From Streptomyces capillispiralis (GTDB taxonomy: Bacteria > Actinomycetota > Actinomycetes > Streptomycetales > Streptomycetaceae), in contig NZ_VIWV01000001.1 in the NCBI RefSeq assembly GCF_007829875.1, forward strand, positions 372,001-436,000: 64,000 bases of DNA. Direction: 5' to 3'. Made by a program: the position numbers and the translations under genes. The notes beneath the pieces are model-generated. The model had not been told where the DNA came from and searched no databases. It was given only the letters and a program-made list of their open reading frames with translations. The number at the start of each line of letters is the position of its first letter. Position 1 is the first letter of the stretch. Of the stretch, positions 37,364 to 45,705 are shown one piece after another.

Positions 37364-38142
37364 GCGGCCCCCTGGTCCTCGGCCTGCTCGCCCAGGTAGA
37401 GGCGGCGTACGGCGTCGGTGCGGGCGAGTTCGTCGGCGGGGCCGGACAGCCGGGTCTCGCCGACCTCCAGGACGTGGGCGTGATCGGCGAGGGAGAGGGC
37501 CATGCCGGCGTTCTGCTCGACCAGGAGCACGGCGGTGCCCTGGGTGTTGATCTCGCGGATCACCTCGGCGATCCGGTACACCATCTGCGGTGCGAGGCCG
37601 AGGGAGGGCTCGTCGAGCAGCAGCAGGCGGGGGGCGGCCATCAGGGCGCGGCCGATGGCGAGCATCTGCTGCTCGCCGCCGGAGAGCAGACCGGCGGCCT
37701 GGTGGGTGCGTTCGGCGAGCCGGGGGAAGAGCGTGAAGACCCGGTCGCGGGCCTCCTGGACCTGGGCGCGCCCGCGCCGGCCGAGCCCGAGTCCGCCGGA
37801 GCGCAGGTTCTCGTCGACCGAGAGTCCGGCGAAGACCCGTCGTCCCTCCGGGACCTGGACGACTCCGGCGCGTACCGCCGCGACGGGGTCCCTGCCGTCG
37901 AGCGCCGTCCGGCCGTAGCGGATGCGGCCGGCCGTGATCGCGCCGCGGTGCAGGCGCAGGGTGCCGGAGACGGCGCGCAGCAGGGTCGTCTTGCCGGCGC
38001 CGTTGGCGCCGAGCAGCGCCACGACGGCGCCGTGCGGCACCGTCAGGGAAACGGATCGGAGGGCGGACACGGCGCGTCCGTACGTCACGTCGACGTGCTC
38101 GACATGCAGGGCGGGCGCCTCGTCCGGTGGTGCTTCGGGCAT
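37360..38142 (-). CDS. ABC transporter ATP-binding protein (LivF), first gene of the operon
   Basis: 260 residues. Walker A GANGAGKTT, signature LLSGGEQQMLAIGRAL, Walker B LLLLDEPSLGLAPQM and H-loop VLLVEQNAGMAL place it in LivF. ATG start. It heads the operon livF-livG-livH-livM-binding protein; every junction overlaps, so the five proteins are coupled. The 225-base region upstream carries a direct repeat and separates it from the co-oriented PucR-type gene. Confidence 0.94.
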   Translation of the reverse strand: MPEAPPDEAPALHVEHVDVTYGRAVSALRSVSLTVPHGAVVALLGANGAGKTTLLRAVSGTLRLHRGAITAGRIRYGRTALDGRDPVAAVRAGVVQVPEGRRVFAGLSVDENLRSGGLGLGRRGRAQVQEARDRVFTLFPRLAERTHQAAGLLSGGEQQMLAIGRALMAAPRLLLLDEPSLGLAPQMVYRIAEVIREINTQGTAVLLVEQNAGMALSLADHAHVLEVGETRLSGPADELARTDAVRRLYLGEQAEDQGAA

Positions 38143-38277
38143 CGCGGCTCCTCGGGGCCGCGCCGCTCGGAGCGGCGGCGGCTTCGGGGGAAGGGGAGCT
38201 CACGACAGCACGGGCGCGGACGGCCGGTACAGGCTTCCGCGCCCGCTCGCTGCGGCGTACCAACAGGGGCGGCCGGG

Positions 38278-38342
38278 GGTTGTGCGGGTGCCCAGGCGGC
38301 CGGGGGGCGGTTCGGGGTTGTGCGGGTGCCCAGGCGGCCGGG
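38278..38342. repeat. 27-bp direct repeat, 38-base period
   Basis: Two identical 27-base copies start at 38278 and 38316 (GGTTGTGCGGGTGCCCAGGC and seven more bases); a partial copy of the last ten bases recurs at about 38348. It lies between livF and the PucR-type gene stop. Confidence 0.75.
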
Positions 38343-38367
38343 TGCCCTGGCGGCCGGGGAGGGGCGG

Positions 38368-39627
38368 TCAGCGGCGCAGGAGGGTGCGGGCGGTCAGGGC
38401 GAGGCTCACCTCGACCAGGTCTCCCGGGCGGGAGAGGGAGCGGCCCGTCAACTGCTCGTAGCGGCGCAGGCGGTTGAGGACGGTGTTGCGGTGGCAGTAC
38501 AGGCGGCGGCTCGCCCGCTGGGCGGAGCCGTCACAGGCCAGCCAGGTGGCCAGGGTGTCCAGCAGGACCTCCGCGTCGGCCGGTTCGAGGTGGGCCAGCG
38601 GGCCGAGGAGCCGGTCGGCCAGCGCGGCGCCCAGTTCGGGACTGGAGGCCACCAGCGCCGCCGGCAGATGGTCGGCCAGCCGGACCGTCCCGCCCGACCC
38701 GGGGCACAGACTCAGGGCGGTGTCCGCCAGCCGCCGCGCCTCGCCCACGGCGGCCAGCCCCTCCACCACGCCGCTCACGCCGATCCGGGCCCCGGGCGCC
38801 TGCTCGGGCGGTACGACCGGATCCGCGCCGTCCGCGACCAGGGCGATGCCGTAGTGGGCGTCCACGCCCGAGTGCCAGTGCACGCGCACACCCGGCCCGA
38901 GATCCGCCTGGGCACCGGAACAGCCGTCGAGCCGGGAGCCGTCGACCGCGACGACCACGTACCGTCCGTGCTCCGGCAGGTCCAGCGCCTGTGCCGCCTC
39001 GGGGAGGTCGGCGATCCGGCTGGTGCCGTCCAGCAGGGCCGCGGCCAGCAGACGCACCCTGTTCTCCCTCCGCCACGCCAGCTGTCGCTCCGTCTGCCGG
39101 TAGGCGTCCGCGACGAGGGTGCAGTGCTCGTCGACGAAGTTCCACACGTCGGACGCCACGTGCACCAGCAGCCGTACGTCCTCGGGGGCCGCCCGGGACG
39201 TCTCGTCGACCAGGCCCTGCCACACCAGCGAGCCGCCAAGCCGGAAGGCGTGCAGCAGCGCGTCCAGCGGGAGCCCCTGTTCGGCGCGGGCGGCACCGAT
39301 CTTCCAGGTGCAGCGCCGCGCCCCGTCCCGGGCGCCCCGCGGGTCCAGCAGGGACGCGATGCTGTGCCGCAGCGAGCGGTGCACCTCCTGCCAGATCCCG
39401 GTGGCGTCGCCCTCCACCGCCGCCCGGTAGGCGGGCTCCTGCTCCTGCAGTACGGCGACCAGGCGGTCGGTGAGCTGGGGCAGGTCGTCCAGCAGGACGC
39501 GGGCTGCCCGGTGCAGCACGTGCAGCGCGTCGGCGTCGATCAGCGACCGCACGCGCGGGGTCCGCGGCCGCGGCGCGGGCACGGGTCCGGGGCGCGTCAG
39601 GGTACGTGGCCGTACGGCGTGTTGCAT
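38368..39627 (-). CDS. PucR/CdaR-type helix-turn-helix regulator
   Basis: 419 residues. The C-terminal HTH (ASRRLYCHRNTVLNRLRRYEQLTGRSLSRPGDLVEVSLAL) is the PucR signature. The central GGDEF-like region and the N-terminal helical RsbRD-like domain (LPQLTDRLVAVLQEQEPAYR) complete the usual layout. Such regulators often sense nitrogen or aromatic metabolites and activate neighbouring transport or catabolic genes, so the liv-type operon immediately downstream is the natural target. The ATG was chosen at the first in-frame codon giving a normal N-terminus; 20 or so leading residues are Pro/Arg-rich and may not be translated. Confidence 0.9.
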   Translation of the reverse strand: MQHAVRPRTLTRPGPVPAPRPRTPRVRSLIDADALHVLHRAARVLLDDLPQLTDRLVAVLQEQEPAYRAAVEGDATGIWQEVHRSLRHSIASLLDPRGARDGARRCTWKIGAARAEQGLPLDALLHAFRLGGSLVWQGLVDETSRAAPEDVRLLVHVASDVWNFVDEHCTLVADAYRQTERQLAWRRENRVRLLAAALLDGTSRIADLPEAAQALDLPEHGRYVVVAVDGSRLDGCSGAQADLGPGVRVHWHSGVDAHYGIALVADGADPVVPPEQAPGARIGVSGVVEGLAAVGEARRLADTALSLCPGSGGTVRLADHLPAALVASSPELGAALADRLLGPLAHLEPADAEVLLDTLATWLACDGSAQRASRRLYCHRNTVLNRLRRYEQLTGRSLSRPGDLVEVSLALTARTLLRR

Positions 39628-39767
39628 CGCGCATCTCCCCCAGGGTCGGCTTCCCGGCGGTGCCCGCGCGGCGGTCCCCGTGCCGGCACCGGCCGGCCGG
39701 GGAGCCCGCGGGCCGCCGCCACCGGACTCGTCCTGCCCCGAAGGATCGCATACCGTCCGGTCGGTCC

Positions 39768-42713
39768 CTAGAGTTGTGCACCGGTCTTTTCCGCCTGCTC
39801 GACCAGCCGGGCCAGCTCGACCCGGGAGCGGACACCGAGGGTGGCGAAGACGTTCCGCAGGTGGTAGTCGACCGTGCGGGTGCTGACGGACAGGCTGAGG
39901 GCCACCTCCCGGTTGGTGGCGCCCTCGGCGACGTGCCGCGCGATACGCAGTTGCTGCGGGGTCAGCCGGGACAGCTCCCCTCCCCCGGTCTCCGCCGGGG
40001 CCGCGCCGCCCGCCCTGAGTTCGGCGGCGGCCTGCTGGGCCCACAGGCCGGCGCCGCAGCGCTCGAAGCCCATCAGGGCCTCCCCGAGACGCGCACGCGC
40101 CTCGCGCAGCCGGCGCCGGCGCCGCAGCCACTTGCCGTGGAGCAGGTCCGTGCGCGCCCGCTCGAAGTCGCCGGCCGTCGCCTCATGACGGTCCAGGGCG
40201 CGCAGGAACAGCTCGTCGGCCTCGTCGGGGGCGGCCAGCAGGGCGCGGCAGCGCAGGAGTTGGGCGGGGGCCTGCGGGTCGGCCCCGCAAGCGGCCCACA
40301 GGGCGAAGTCCTCGACCACCGTCGCCGCCCGCTCGGGCCGTCCGGCCAGCGCGGTGGCCTCCACGAAGCAGGGCACGGCGAGCATCCACACCGCGAAGTG
40401 GCCGCGCCGCACACCGGGGAGCACCAGCGGGCCGAGCCGGTCGGCGGCCTCGCGCGGGCGGCCGGCGCCCAGGTCGGCGCGGGCCGCCGCCCAGTGGGCG
40501 AGCGTCGCGGCCTGTGCGAGCCCGTGCCGCCGGGCGGTGCGCAGGGCGGCCGCCACGTGCTCGGCGACGACCTCCTTCTCGCCCTCGATCGAGGCGGCGA
40601 GCGCCAGGACCGCGTGGTGGTGGGCGGCCGTGTTCCGCTGCCCGGCCCGGTAGGCGGTGCGCAGCCCTTCCTCGGCGTGGGTCCGGGCGAGCTGGTGGCG
40701 TCCGGCCCGCAGTTCGGCGTAGGCCAGGTACTCCAGCGCCCTCGGCTCCAGGGCGGCGGACCCCCGGGTCCGGGCCGCCGCGAGCGCCCGTGCGCCGGCG
40801 CGGCGGGCCGCGGTCACCTCGCCGAGCATGAGCGCGGCCGCGGCGGAACGCAGCAGCGGCTGCGGCTCGTCGCCGCGCAGTCCCCACTCGACCACCCGCC
40901 GCAGCGGGTCCGCGGCCAGATCGAACCGCCCCAGCAGTACGGCCCGCATCCCGTCCCGGTGGTCGCGGAGCGGTGCGGAGCGGCCGTCCCGGGGCAGGAC
41001 CCCACCGCCCGCGCCACCCGACGCCCGTCCCACGACGGCCGGGACGACGGCCCCGGGAGGCGGCGGGGTAGGGACACCGGAACCGGAGTCCGGGCCGAAA
41101 CCCGGGGGTAAATCCGCGCCCGTACCCGAGCCCGAACCGGGGCCGGAACCCATGCCGGAGCTCCTGCCCGAGCCGGAACCCGTGGAGGAGCCCGAGCCGG
41201 GCCCCGAGCCGGGACCCGATTCCGAGCCCGCGCCCGCGCCGTCGGGGCCGTCCGTGGCGAGGGCTCGCAGGCAGGAGGTCGGGTCGCCCGCGGCCCAGGC
41301 CGCGTCCGCCGCGCCCAGGACCGCCATGTCGGCGTCCTCGCGGCCGGCGGCGGTCAGCAGGGCGGCTGCGAGCAGGAAGGACTCGCGGGCGTCGTCGGCC
41401 GGGCCGTCGGCCAGCAGCACGGCGCCGCGCAGGAGTTCCGCACCGCCGCGCACCGCCGCGGGAGCCGGTCCGCCGCGGGCGGCGTCGAGCAGGCGCAGTG
41501 CCTCGGACGGGTGTCCGGCGAGGGCGGCCTGCTCCGCCGCGGCGGTGTAGCGGTGGGCCCGCTCCGCGTCGTGCGGTGTCAGTTCGGCGGCGCGCGTGAG
41601 CGCCCTGCGGCGCAGGCCGGGCGACAGCGGTGCCGCCGGGTCCCCCGCTCTCGCCGCCAGTCCGTCCGCGAGGGCGGGGGCGGGCTCCGGGACGCTCCAC
41701 GAGCGGTGCAGCAGCGCGGGGACGCCGTCCGGGTCGGCCAGGGACTCGGCCAGCGCACGGTGCGCGGCACGGCGCCGGTCGGGCGGCGCACCGGCGTACA
41801 CCGCCCTGCCCAGCAGCGCGCTGCGGAACCCGACACGGCCCTCCGCCAGGACCAGCACGTCGGGCAACGGCCCTGCCGCGTCGGCCTCGTCGCCCCGCGC
41901 CGCCGCCCGCAGGACGAGGTCCGCGTCGGCGTCGGACTCCCCCGTCGCCCGTACGGCAGCCGCCGCCGTCAGCAGCAGAGCGGACCGGTCCGGCGGCAGA
42001 CCGGTGAGGCACCCGCCGGCGACCGAGGCCAGGACCTCCCCGTCGGCGAGCGGCCGGGGCAGGGGCCGGCCCCCGGCGAGCTGGGCGGGCGACAGCCGGT
42101 GGAGCAGCGCCCGCAGCAGCGCGGGGTTGCCCTCCGCCTCGGTCACCAACTCCTCGCACACAGCGCGGTCGACGGCACCGCCCGTCGCTTCGTCGACCAG
42201 GCGGGCCGCGTCCGCCGGGGCGAGCGGGCCGAGCCGCAGCAGGGGCAGCGCCGCCCACTGCGGGTCGACGGGCCGGTGTCCGGGCACCGTCAGGAGCAGC
42301 CCCGCCCGGATGCCCGCCGCGTGCACCCGCGCGGCCGCGTGGCCCAGAGCCGTGCGCGACGCGGTGTCCCACAGGTGCGCGTCGTCCACGCAGACCAGGA
42401 GCGGGGCCGGACCGGCCGCCGCGCGGAGGAGTTCGTACAGCGTCTCTCCGGCCGTGCCGTTTCCGGGCAGGGGCACCGCCGTGCCGGCCGCCCGCAGCAC
42501 GGTGCGCAGGCCGCTCAGCGGCTGTGCCCGCAGGCCGGGGTCGGCGCGTACGTGCCACACCGGTCCGGCGCGGAAGGAGCGGGCGGCGTGCTCGAGGAAC
42601 GCCGTGCGGCCGCAACCGGGTTCACCGGTCACGACGCGGACGCCGCCGCCGGTGCGCAGCCCGTCCAGCAGCCGGGAGACCGCCTGCCGCAAAGGAGTCG
42701 TCTGTCCGGTCAT
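39768..42713 (-). CDS. LAL-type LuxR family regulator with one TTA (bldA-dependent) codon
   Basis: About 981 residues. N-terminal STAND ATPase: Walker A GEPGCGRTAFLEH (about 28-40) and Walker B LLVCVDDAHLWD. A long helical TPR-like middle follows, and the C-terminal LuxR HTH is LTPQQLRIARHVAEGATNREVALSLSVSTRTVDYHLRNVF. A Gly/Ser/Pro repeat insert lies at about 490-561. Codon 535, inside that insert, is TTA (41111-41109), the rare leucine codon read by the bldA tRNA, so full-length protein should appear only when bldA is active. ATG with AAGGTAACGGG upstream preferred; in-frame GTG at 42731 possible. The next gene downstream is the PucR gene. Confidence 0.92.
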   Translation of the reverse strand: MTGQTTPLRQAVSRLLDGLRTGGGVRVVTGEPGCGRTAFLEHAARSFRAGPVWHVRADPGLRAQPLSGLRTVLRAAGTAVPLPGNGTAGETLYELLRAAAGPAPLLVCVDDAHLWDTASRTALGHAAARVHAAGIRAGLLLTVPGHRPVDPQWAALPLLRLGPLAPADAARLVDEATGGAVDRAVCEELVTEAEGNPALLRALLHRLSPAQLAGGRPLPRPLADGEVLASVAGGCLTGLPPDRSALLLTAAAAVRATGESDADADLVLRAAARGDEADAAGPLPDVLVLAEGRVGFRSALLGRAVYAGAPPDRRRAAHRALAESLADPDGVPALLHRSWSVPEPAPALADGLAARAGDPAAPLSPGLRRRALTRAAELTPHDAERAHRYTAAAEQAALAGHPSEALRLLDAARGGPAPAAVRGGAELLRGAVLLADGPADDARESFLLAAALLTAAGREDADMAVLGAADAAWAAGDPTSCLRALATDGPDGAGAGSESGPGSGPGSGSSTGSGSGRSSGMGSGPGSGSGTGADLPPGFGPDSGSGVPTPPPPGAVVPAVVGRASGGAGGGVLPRDGRSAPLRDHRDGMRAVLLGRFDLAADPLRRVVEWGLRGDEPQPLLRSAAAALMLGEVTAARRAGARALAAARTRGSAALEPRALEYLAYAELRAGRHQLARTHAEEGLRTAYRAGQRNTAAHHHAVLALAASIEGEKEVVAEHVAAALRTARRHGLAQAATLAHWAAARADLGAGRPREAADRLGPLVLPGVRRGHFAVWMLAVPCFVEATALAGRPERAATVVEDFALWAACGADPQAPAQLLRCRALLAAPDEADELFLRALDRHEATAGDFERARTDLLHGKWLRRRRRLREARARLGEALMGFERCGAGLWAQQAAAELRAGGAAPAETGGGELSRLTPQQLRIARHVAEGATNREVALSLSVSTRTVDYHLRNVFATLGVRSRVELARLVEQAEKTGAQL

Positions 42714-42717
42714 TCCC

Positions 42718-42743
42718 GTTACCTTACTCACGCGTAAGGTGAC
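42718..42743. promoter_or_regulatory. Inverted repeat at the LAL gene start
   Basis: GTTACCTTAC and GTAAGGTGAC (nine of ten paired) flank six bases, ending five bases before the ATG. The inner ACCTTAC/GTAAGGT arms are perfect. It could be an autoregulatory operator or an RNA hairpin masking the ribosome site, since the AAGG lies in one arm. Confidence 0.55.
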
Positions 42744-42870
42744 GTGGAAGAAGTGCGTCCGCGCCTCGTTGGGTGCCCGGCCGCCGTGTCACCAGCGGCT
42801 TCTCGTACCGTGCCGGGGAGCGGAGTGTGCCGCGGCACAGCACGGGCGGCGTCCGGCGGGGCGCCCGCAC

Positions 42871-42916
42871 AGCACCGGTGGCGGCCCGCGTCGTGCGCGG
42901 ACCGCCACCGGGTGCT
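42871..42916. terminator. Terminator of the cutinase gene
   Basis: Long imperfect hairpin with AGCACC/GGTGCT and GGTGGCGG/CCGCCACC blocks plus CCGCG/CGCGG at the tip, 21 bases beyond the cutinase stop on the minus strand. Confidence 0.65.
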
Positions 42917-42936
42917 CGTCGAGCGGGCTCCTGGGA

Positions 42937-43839
42937 TCAGGAGGTGTGCGGGCAGTTGCCCCGGGACTCCTCGATCGTCAGGCTCGGCCGCGGCAGCGGG
43001 CACAGGAACTGCTCGTAGCGGGTGTCGTTGTCGATGAACCGCTTCAGCCAGGAAATGCTGTACTTCGCGATCGTCGTGTTGGACGAGTTGGGCGTGAAGT
43101 GGGTGGCGCCGTTCAGTTCCAGGTAGGCGCGGTCCAGGGAGGACGGCAGGCCCGTGTAGAGGGGTTCGGCGTGGCTGGAGACCGGGGCGACCGTGTCGCC
43201 GTCGGCGCCGAAGATCAGGGTGGGTGTCCTGACCTCCGGCCAGCTCTTGTCGAGGTTCCAGGGCGTCAGGGGGACGGCCGCCTGCAGCGAGGGCCGGTCC
43301 TTCGCGGCCTCCAGGCTGCCGCCGCCGCCCATCGAGTGGCCCATGACGCCGAGCCGGCTGCTGTCGACGCGGCCGCGGACGATGCTGCGCTGGGTCAGGT
43401 AGTCCAGTGCGGCGAGCAGTTGGTCGCCGCGCGAGTCCGGCTGGTCGAGGGTGGTGTTGGTGTCGATGGTGAAGACCACGAAGCCCTGGGAGGCCAGGCG
43501 CGGTCCCAGCCAGGCGATGGAGGACTGGTAGGCGGTGAACCCGGGTGAGATCGCGATCGCGCCGAAGGTGCCGTCGGCGGTGCTGGTCGGGTAGTAGATC
43601 GTGCCGCCGCCGAAGCCGGTGACCGCGAGCGAGGAGACGGAGGTCTCCGACACGGCGTACGGGCCGCGCAGCGCCTCGATGCTGGACTCGGTCGGTGCCG
43701 GGCCGCGCTCGTAGGGGTTGTCGGCGGCGTGCGCGCCGGGACCGCTGAGGGTGGTGAGACCGATGACGGCGGCGACGGCCGCGGTGAGCCCGGCGAGCCG
43801 GCGGGTTCCGCGCCGGCGGGTGTGGGGGTGCTGCTGCAC
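42937..43839 (-). CDS. Secreted cutinase / PET-hydrolase-like polyesterase
   Basis: 300-residue preprotein. GTG start, basic N-terminus and signal peptide cleaved after AHA; the mature enzyme begins [18 protein letters not shown], very like Thermobifida and Streptomyces cutinases. Catalytic Ser in [12 protein letters not shown] (about 168), Asp in [11 protein letters not shown] (about 216), His in [10 protein letters not shown] (about 246) and the C-terminal disulfide Cys pair (FLCP, GNCP). Hallmarks [27 protein letters not shown] and [13 protein letters not shown] place it in the cutinase/PETase type I group. Natural substrate is probably cutin or lipid esters; polyester activity is inference. 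Confidence 0.94.
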   Translation of the reverse strand: MQQHPHTRRRGTRRLAGLTAAVAAVIGLTTLSGPGAHAADNPYERGPAPTESSIEALRGPYAVSETSVSSLAVTGFGGGTIYYPTSTADGTFGAIAISPGFTAYQSSIAWLGPRLASQGFVVFTIDTNTTLDQPDSRGDQLLAALDYLTQRSIVRGRVDSSRLGVMGHSMGGGGSLEAAKDRPSLQAAVPLTPWNLDKSWPEVRTPTLIFGADGDTVAPVSSHAEPLYTGLPSSLDRAYLELNGATHFTPNSSNTTIAKYSISWLKRFIDNDTRYEQFLCPLPRPSLTIEESRGNCPHTS

Positions 43840-44139
43840 GACGAGTGGTCCTCTCTGTCGCGGCGGACCGCCCGGCCGGTGCACGGGAGTACGGCGTGGA
43901 AGGGAGCCGTGCCCGGCCGGGGGCGCCGCCGATGGACTGGGGGTGCCACTGTCGGAGAGGAGGGGGCCGGCGCGGACCGGCAATCTCACCGGTCTTCCGC
44001 GCCCCGGCGCGCCGGACGAAGGCGTCCGCGCGCCCTGCATGCGGGGGTGAGGCGGGGGTACACGGACAGGCGCGGTCACCGTCGGAGTCGGCGCCGACGG
44101 TGACCGCTGTGCGGGAGCGGCCGGTGGGCCGCGGGCCGT
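43840..44139. other. Intergenic region upstream of cutinase
   Basis: 300 bases with no supported gene. It holds the cutinase ribosome site (AGAGGACC) and probable promoter, and at 44072-44107 a strong hairpin serving the small gene to its right. Confidence 0.5.
44072..44107 (-). terminator. Terminator hairpin after the 70-aa gene
   Basis: Perfect 14-base stem GCGGTCACCGTCGG with its complement and an eight-base loop, 32 bases past the stop of the minus-strand small gene. Confidence 0.65.
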
Positions 44140-44352
44140 TCAGGCCGCGTCGTAGACGTGGGCCCGGCCGCCGGCCCACTTCACCCAGGCCGGATCGTCC
44201 AGCAGCCGTTCGCCCTCCGGGAGTCCCGCGCGGCGCAGGAACTCCACCACGTCGCGGTCGGAGGTGGCGAGGCCGACGATCTCACCGCGCACGGTCACGC
44301 GCCGTCCGCCCGAGCCGAGCGGCGGATGCACCACGATCGGCGCCTTCGTCAT
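44140..44352 (-). CDS. Small hypothetical protein (70 aa)
   Basis: 70 residues: TKAPIVVHPPLGSGGRRVTV, then a short alpha/beta stretch EIVGLATSDRDVVEFLRRAGLPEGERLLDDPAWVKWAGGRAHVYDAA. No signal peptide or membrane segment. Compact and hydrophilic with strong codon bias, it looks like a conserved Streptomyces protein of unknown role. ATG with GGAGGG directly upstream (spacing short). It is divergent from the Cys-containing small gene at 44492. Confidence 0.75.
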   Translation of the reverse strand: MTKAPIVVHPPLGSGGRRVTVRGEIVGLATSDRDVVEFLRRAGLPEGERLLDDPAWVKWAGGRAHVYDAA

Positions 44353-44491
44353 CCCTCCAGGATCCGGCCGGTGCCGCCGCCGCGCACCCCCGGCCCCGCC
44401 GGTCACCCGAGTGCCACACCGGGCGGGCCGTCCGGGCCCGCCCCGTGCTCGTATGGAAGCGGCCTCCATGCCTACCCGGAGGGAGCCGGAA

Positions 44492-44674
44492 ATGCACGAG
44501 ATGTGGTGCGGTGCAGACACCTCGGGGGAGCCGGTGTGGCACGTCCTCACCCCGGACAAGACCTCCACCCTGTGCGGAGTGGAGAAGGAGGAGGAGACGC
44601 CCCGGCAGCACTCGACGGACCGGCACTGCTTCTCCTGCATGAAGACGTTCCAGACCGTCGTGGCGTCCCGCTGA
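44492..44674 (+). CDS. Small Cys/His-containing protein (60 aa), possible zinc binder
   Basis: 60 residues with Cys and His at WCG, LCG, HCFSC; the spacing of a CxxC preceded by His and two more Cys suggests a treble-clef or zinc-ribbon fold. No family recognised. GGAGGGAGC lies at good distance before ATG 44492; an in-frame ATG at 44468 would add eight residues. Divergent from the 70-residue gene and 87 bases before the next plus-strand gene. Confidence 0.75.
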   Translation: MHEMWCGADTSGEPVWHVLTPDKTSTLCGVEKEEETPRQHSTDRHCFSCMKTFQTVVASR

Positions 44675-44761
44675 GCCCCGGCGCGGACGGGGCCCGCCCC
44701 GGGACGACCGGGGCGGCCCGCTCCCCGGGAAGGAGGGCGCGGGAAGGGGGACAATGGACTC

Positions 44762-45676
44762 ATGTCCGTCATGGTCTCCACCCGGTCCCCGGACACCGCG
44801 GCCGGTCTGCGGCCGGGCGGCATCCGCTCGGGGAACCATCCCTGGAGGATCCGCCTGGTGTCGCACGCCCGGCGCCGCGAGTCCGCGTACTTCAGGGCCG
44901 CCAAGAAGACGGCCAAGAAGATCCTCGCCGAGCTGGGCGAGGAGGATCTGCCCTACGGGCCCCGCCCCTCCGCGTCCGAGCACTGGGAGATGCACCACGG
45001 GGGCAGTCTGTGGGTCAGGACGACGAGCGGCTGGCGGCTCTACCGCGCGCGGGTGGGCATCGAGTGGAGCATGCAGTTCTGCGCCGACCCGACGAGGGTC
45101 GACCGGCTGCGGCGGGACGCGGCCGAGCTGGTCGCCGCGTTCCCGTTCACCCTGCCCGCCCTGGCGGCGCTCGGTTACGAGGAGGCCGAGGAACTGCTGC
45201 GCACGCCCATCACGGACGCCGACGGCGTCGAGGCGTGGACCGACTCCCTGTTCAACGCGTGCGTGCCGCTGAGCCGCGGCGACCACCAGGGCATCCTGCC
45301 CAAGGTGCCCGGCGAGCACCACTATCCGTGGCCGGTGAAGAGCGCCGACTACATCCGGTACGACGACTTCCATCTGTGGGTGACCCTGCCCGACGGCACG
45401 CACGGCGCGGTCACCCCGGTCGACCGGCGCGGCTCGGGCGACGGGCACGTACGCCTGGTGCACGTCCCGGAGGGCAGTACGGCCGCGGACACCCTGGCGC
45501 GGGCGCAGGACCACGGCGAGATGGCGGTCCTGCCGCCCAACAGCTCCGCCGCGCTCCAGGCGTTCGCGGCGCAGATCGAACCCGGCCGGCGCACGGCGTC
45601 CGGCCCCCTGGCCCCCCGCGCGCGCCCGCGCACCCGCGCTGCGGGGCGTGGCCGTCGCGCCGCCGGGGACCCCTAG
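44762..45676 (+). CDS. Hypothetical protein (304 aa)
   Basis: 304 residues without a recognised domain. Soluble, with a Trp-rich central section (PYGPRPSASEHWEMHHGGSLWVRTTSGWRLYRARVGIEWSM) and a stretch VKSADYIRYDDFHLWVTLPDGTHGAVTPVDRRGSG. The last 35 residues are Arg/Pro-rich. ATG with AAGGGGG upstream. A DUF2235 hydrolase gene follows 29 bases after its stop, so the two are likely co-transcribed. Confidence 0.85.
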   Translation: MSVMVSTRSPDTAAGLRPGGIRSGNHPWRIRLVSHARRRESAYFRAAKKTAKKILAELGEEDLPYGPRPSASEHWEMHHGGSLWVRTTSGWRLYRARVGIEWSMQFCADPTRVDRLRRDAAELVAAFPFTLPALAALGYEEAEELLRTPITDADGVEAWTDSLFNACVPLSRGDHQGILPKVPGEHHYPWPVKSADYIRYDDFHLWVTLPDGTHGAVTPVDRRGSGDGHVRLVHVPEGSTAADTLARAQDHGEMAVLPPNSSAALQAFAAQIEPGRRTASGPLAPRARPRTRAAGRGRRAAGDP

Positions 45677-45705
45677 GCACCCCGAGGCCTCCCCGGAGGG
45701 ACGCC

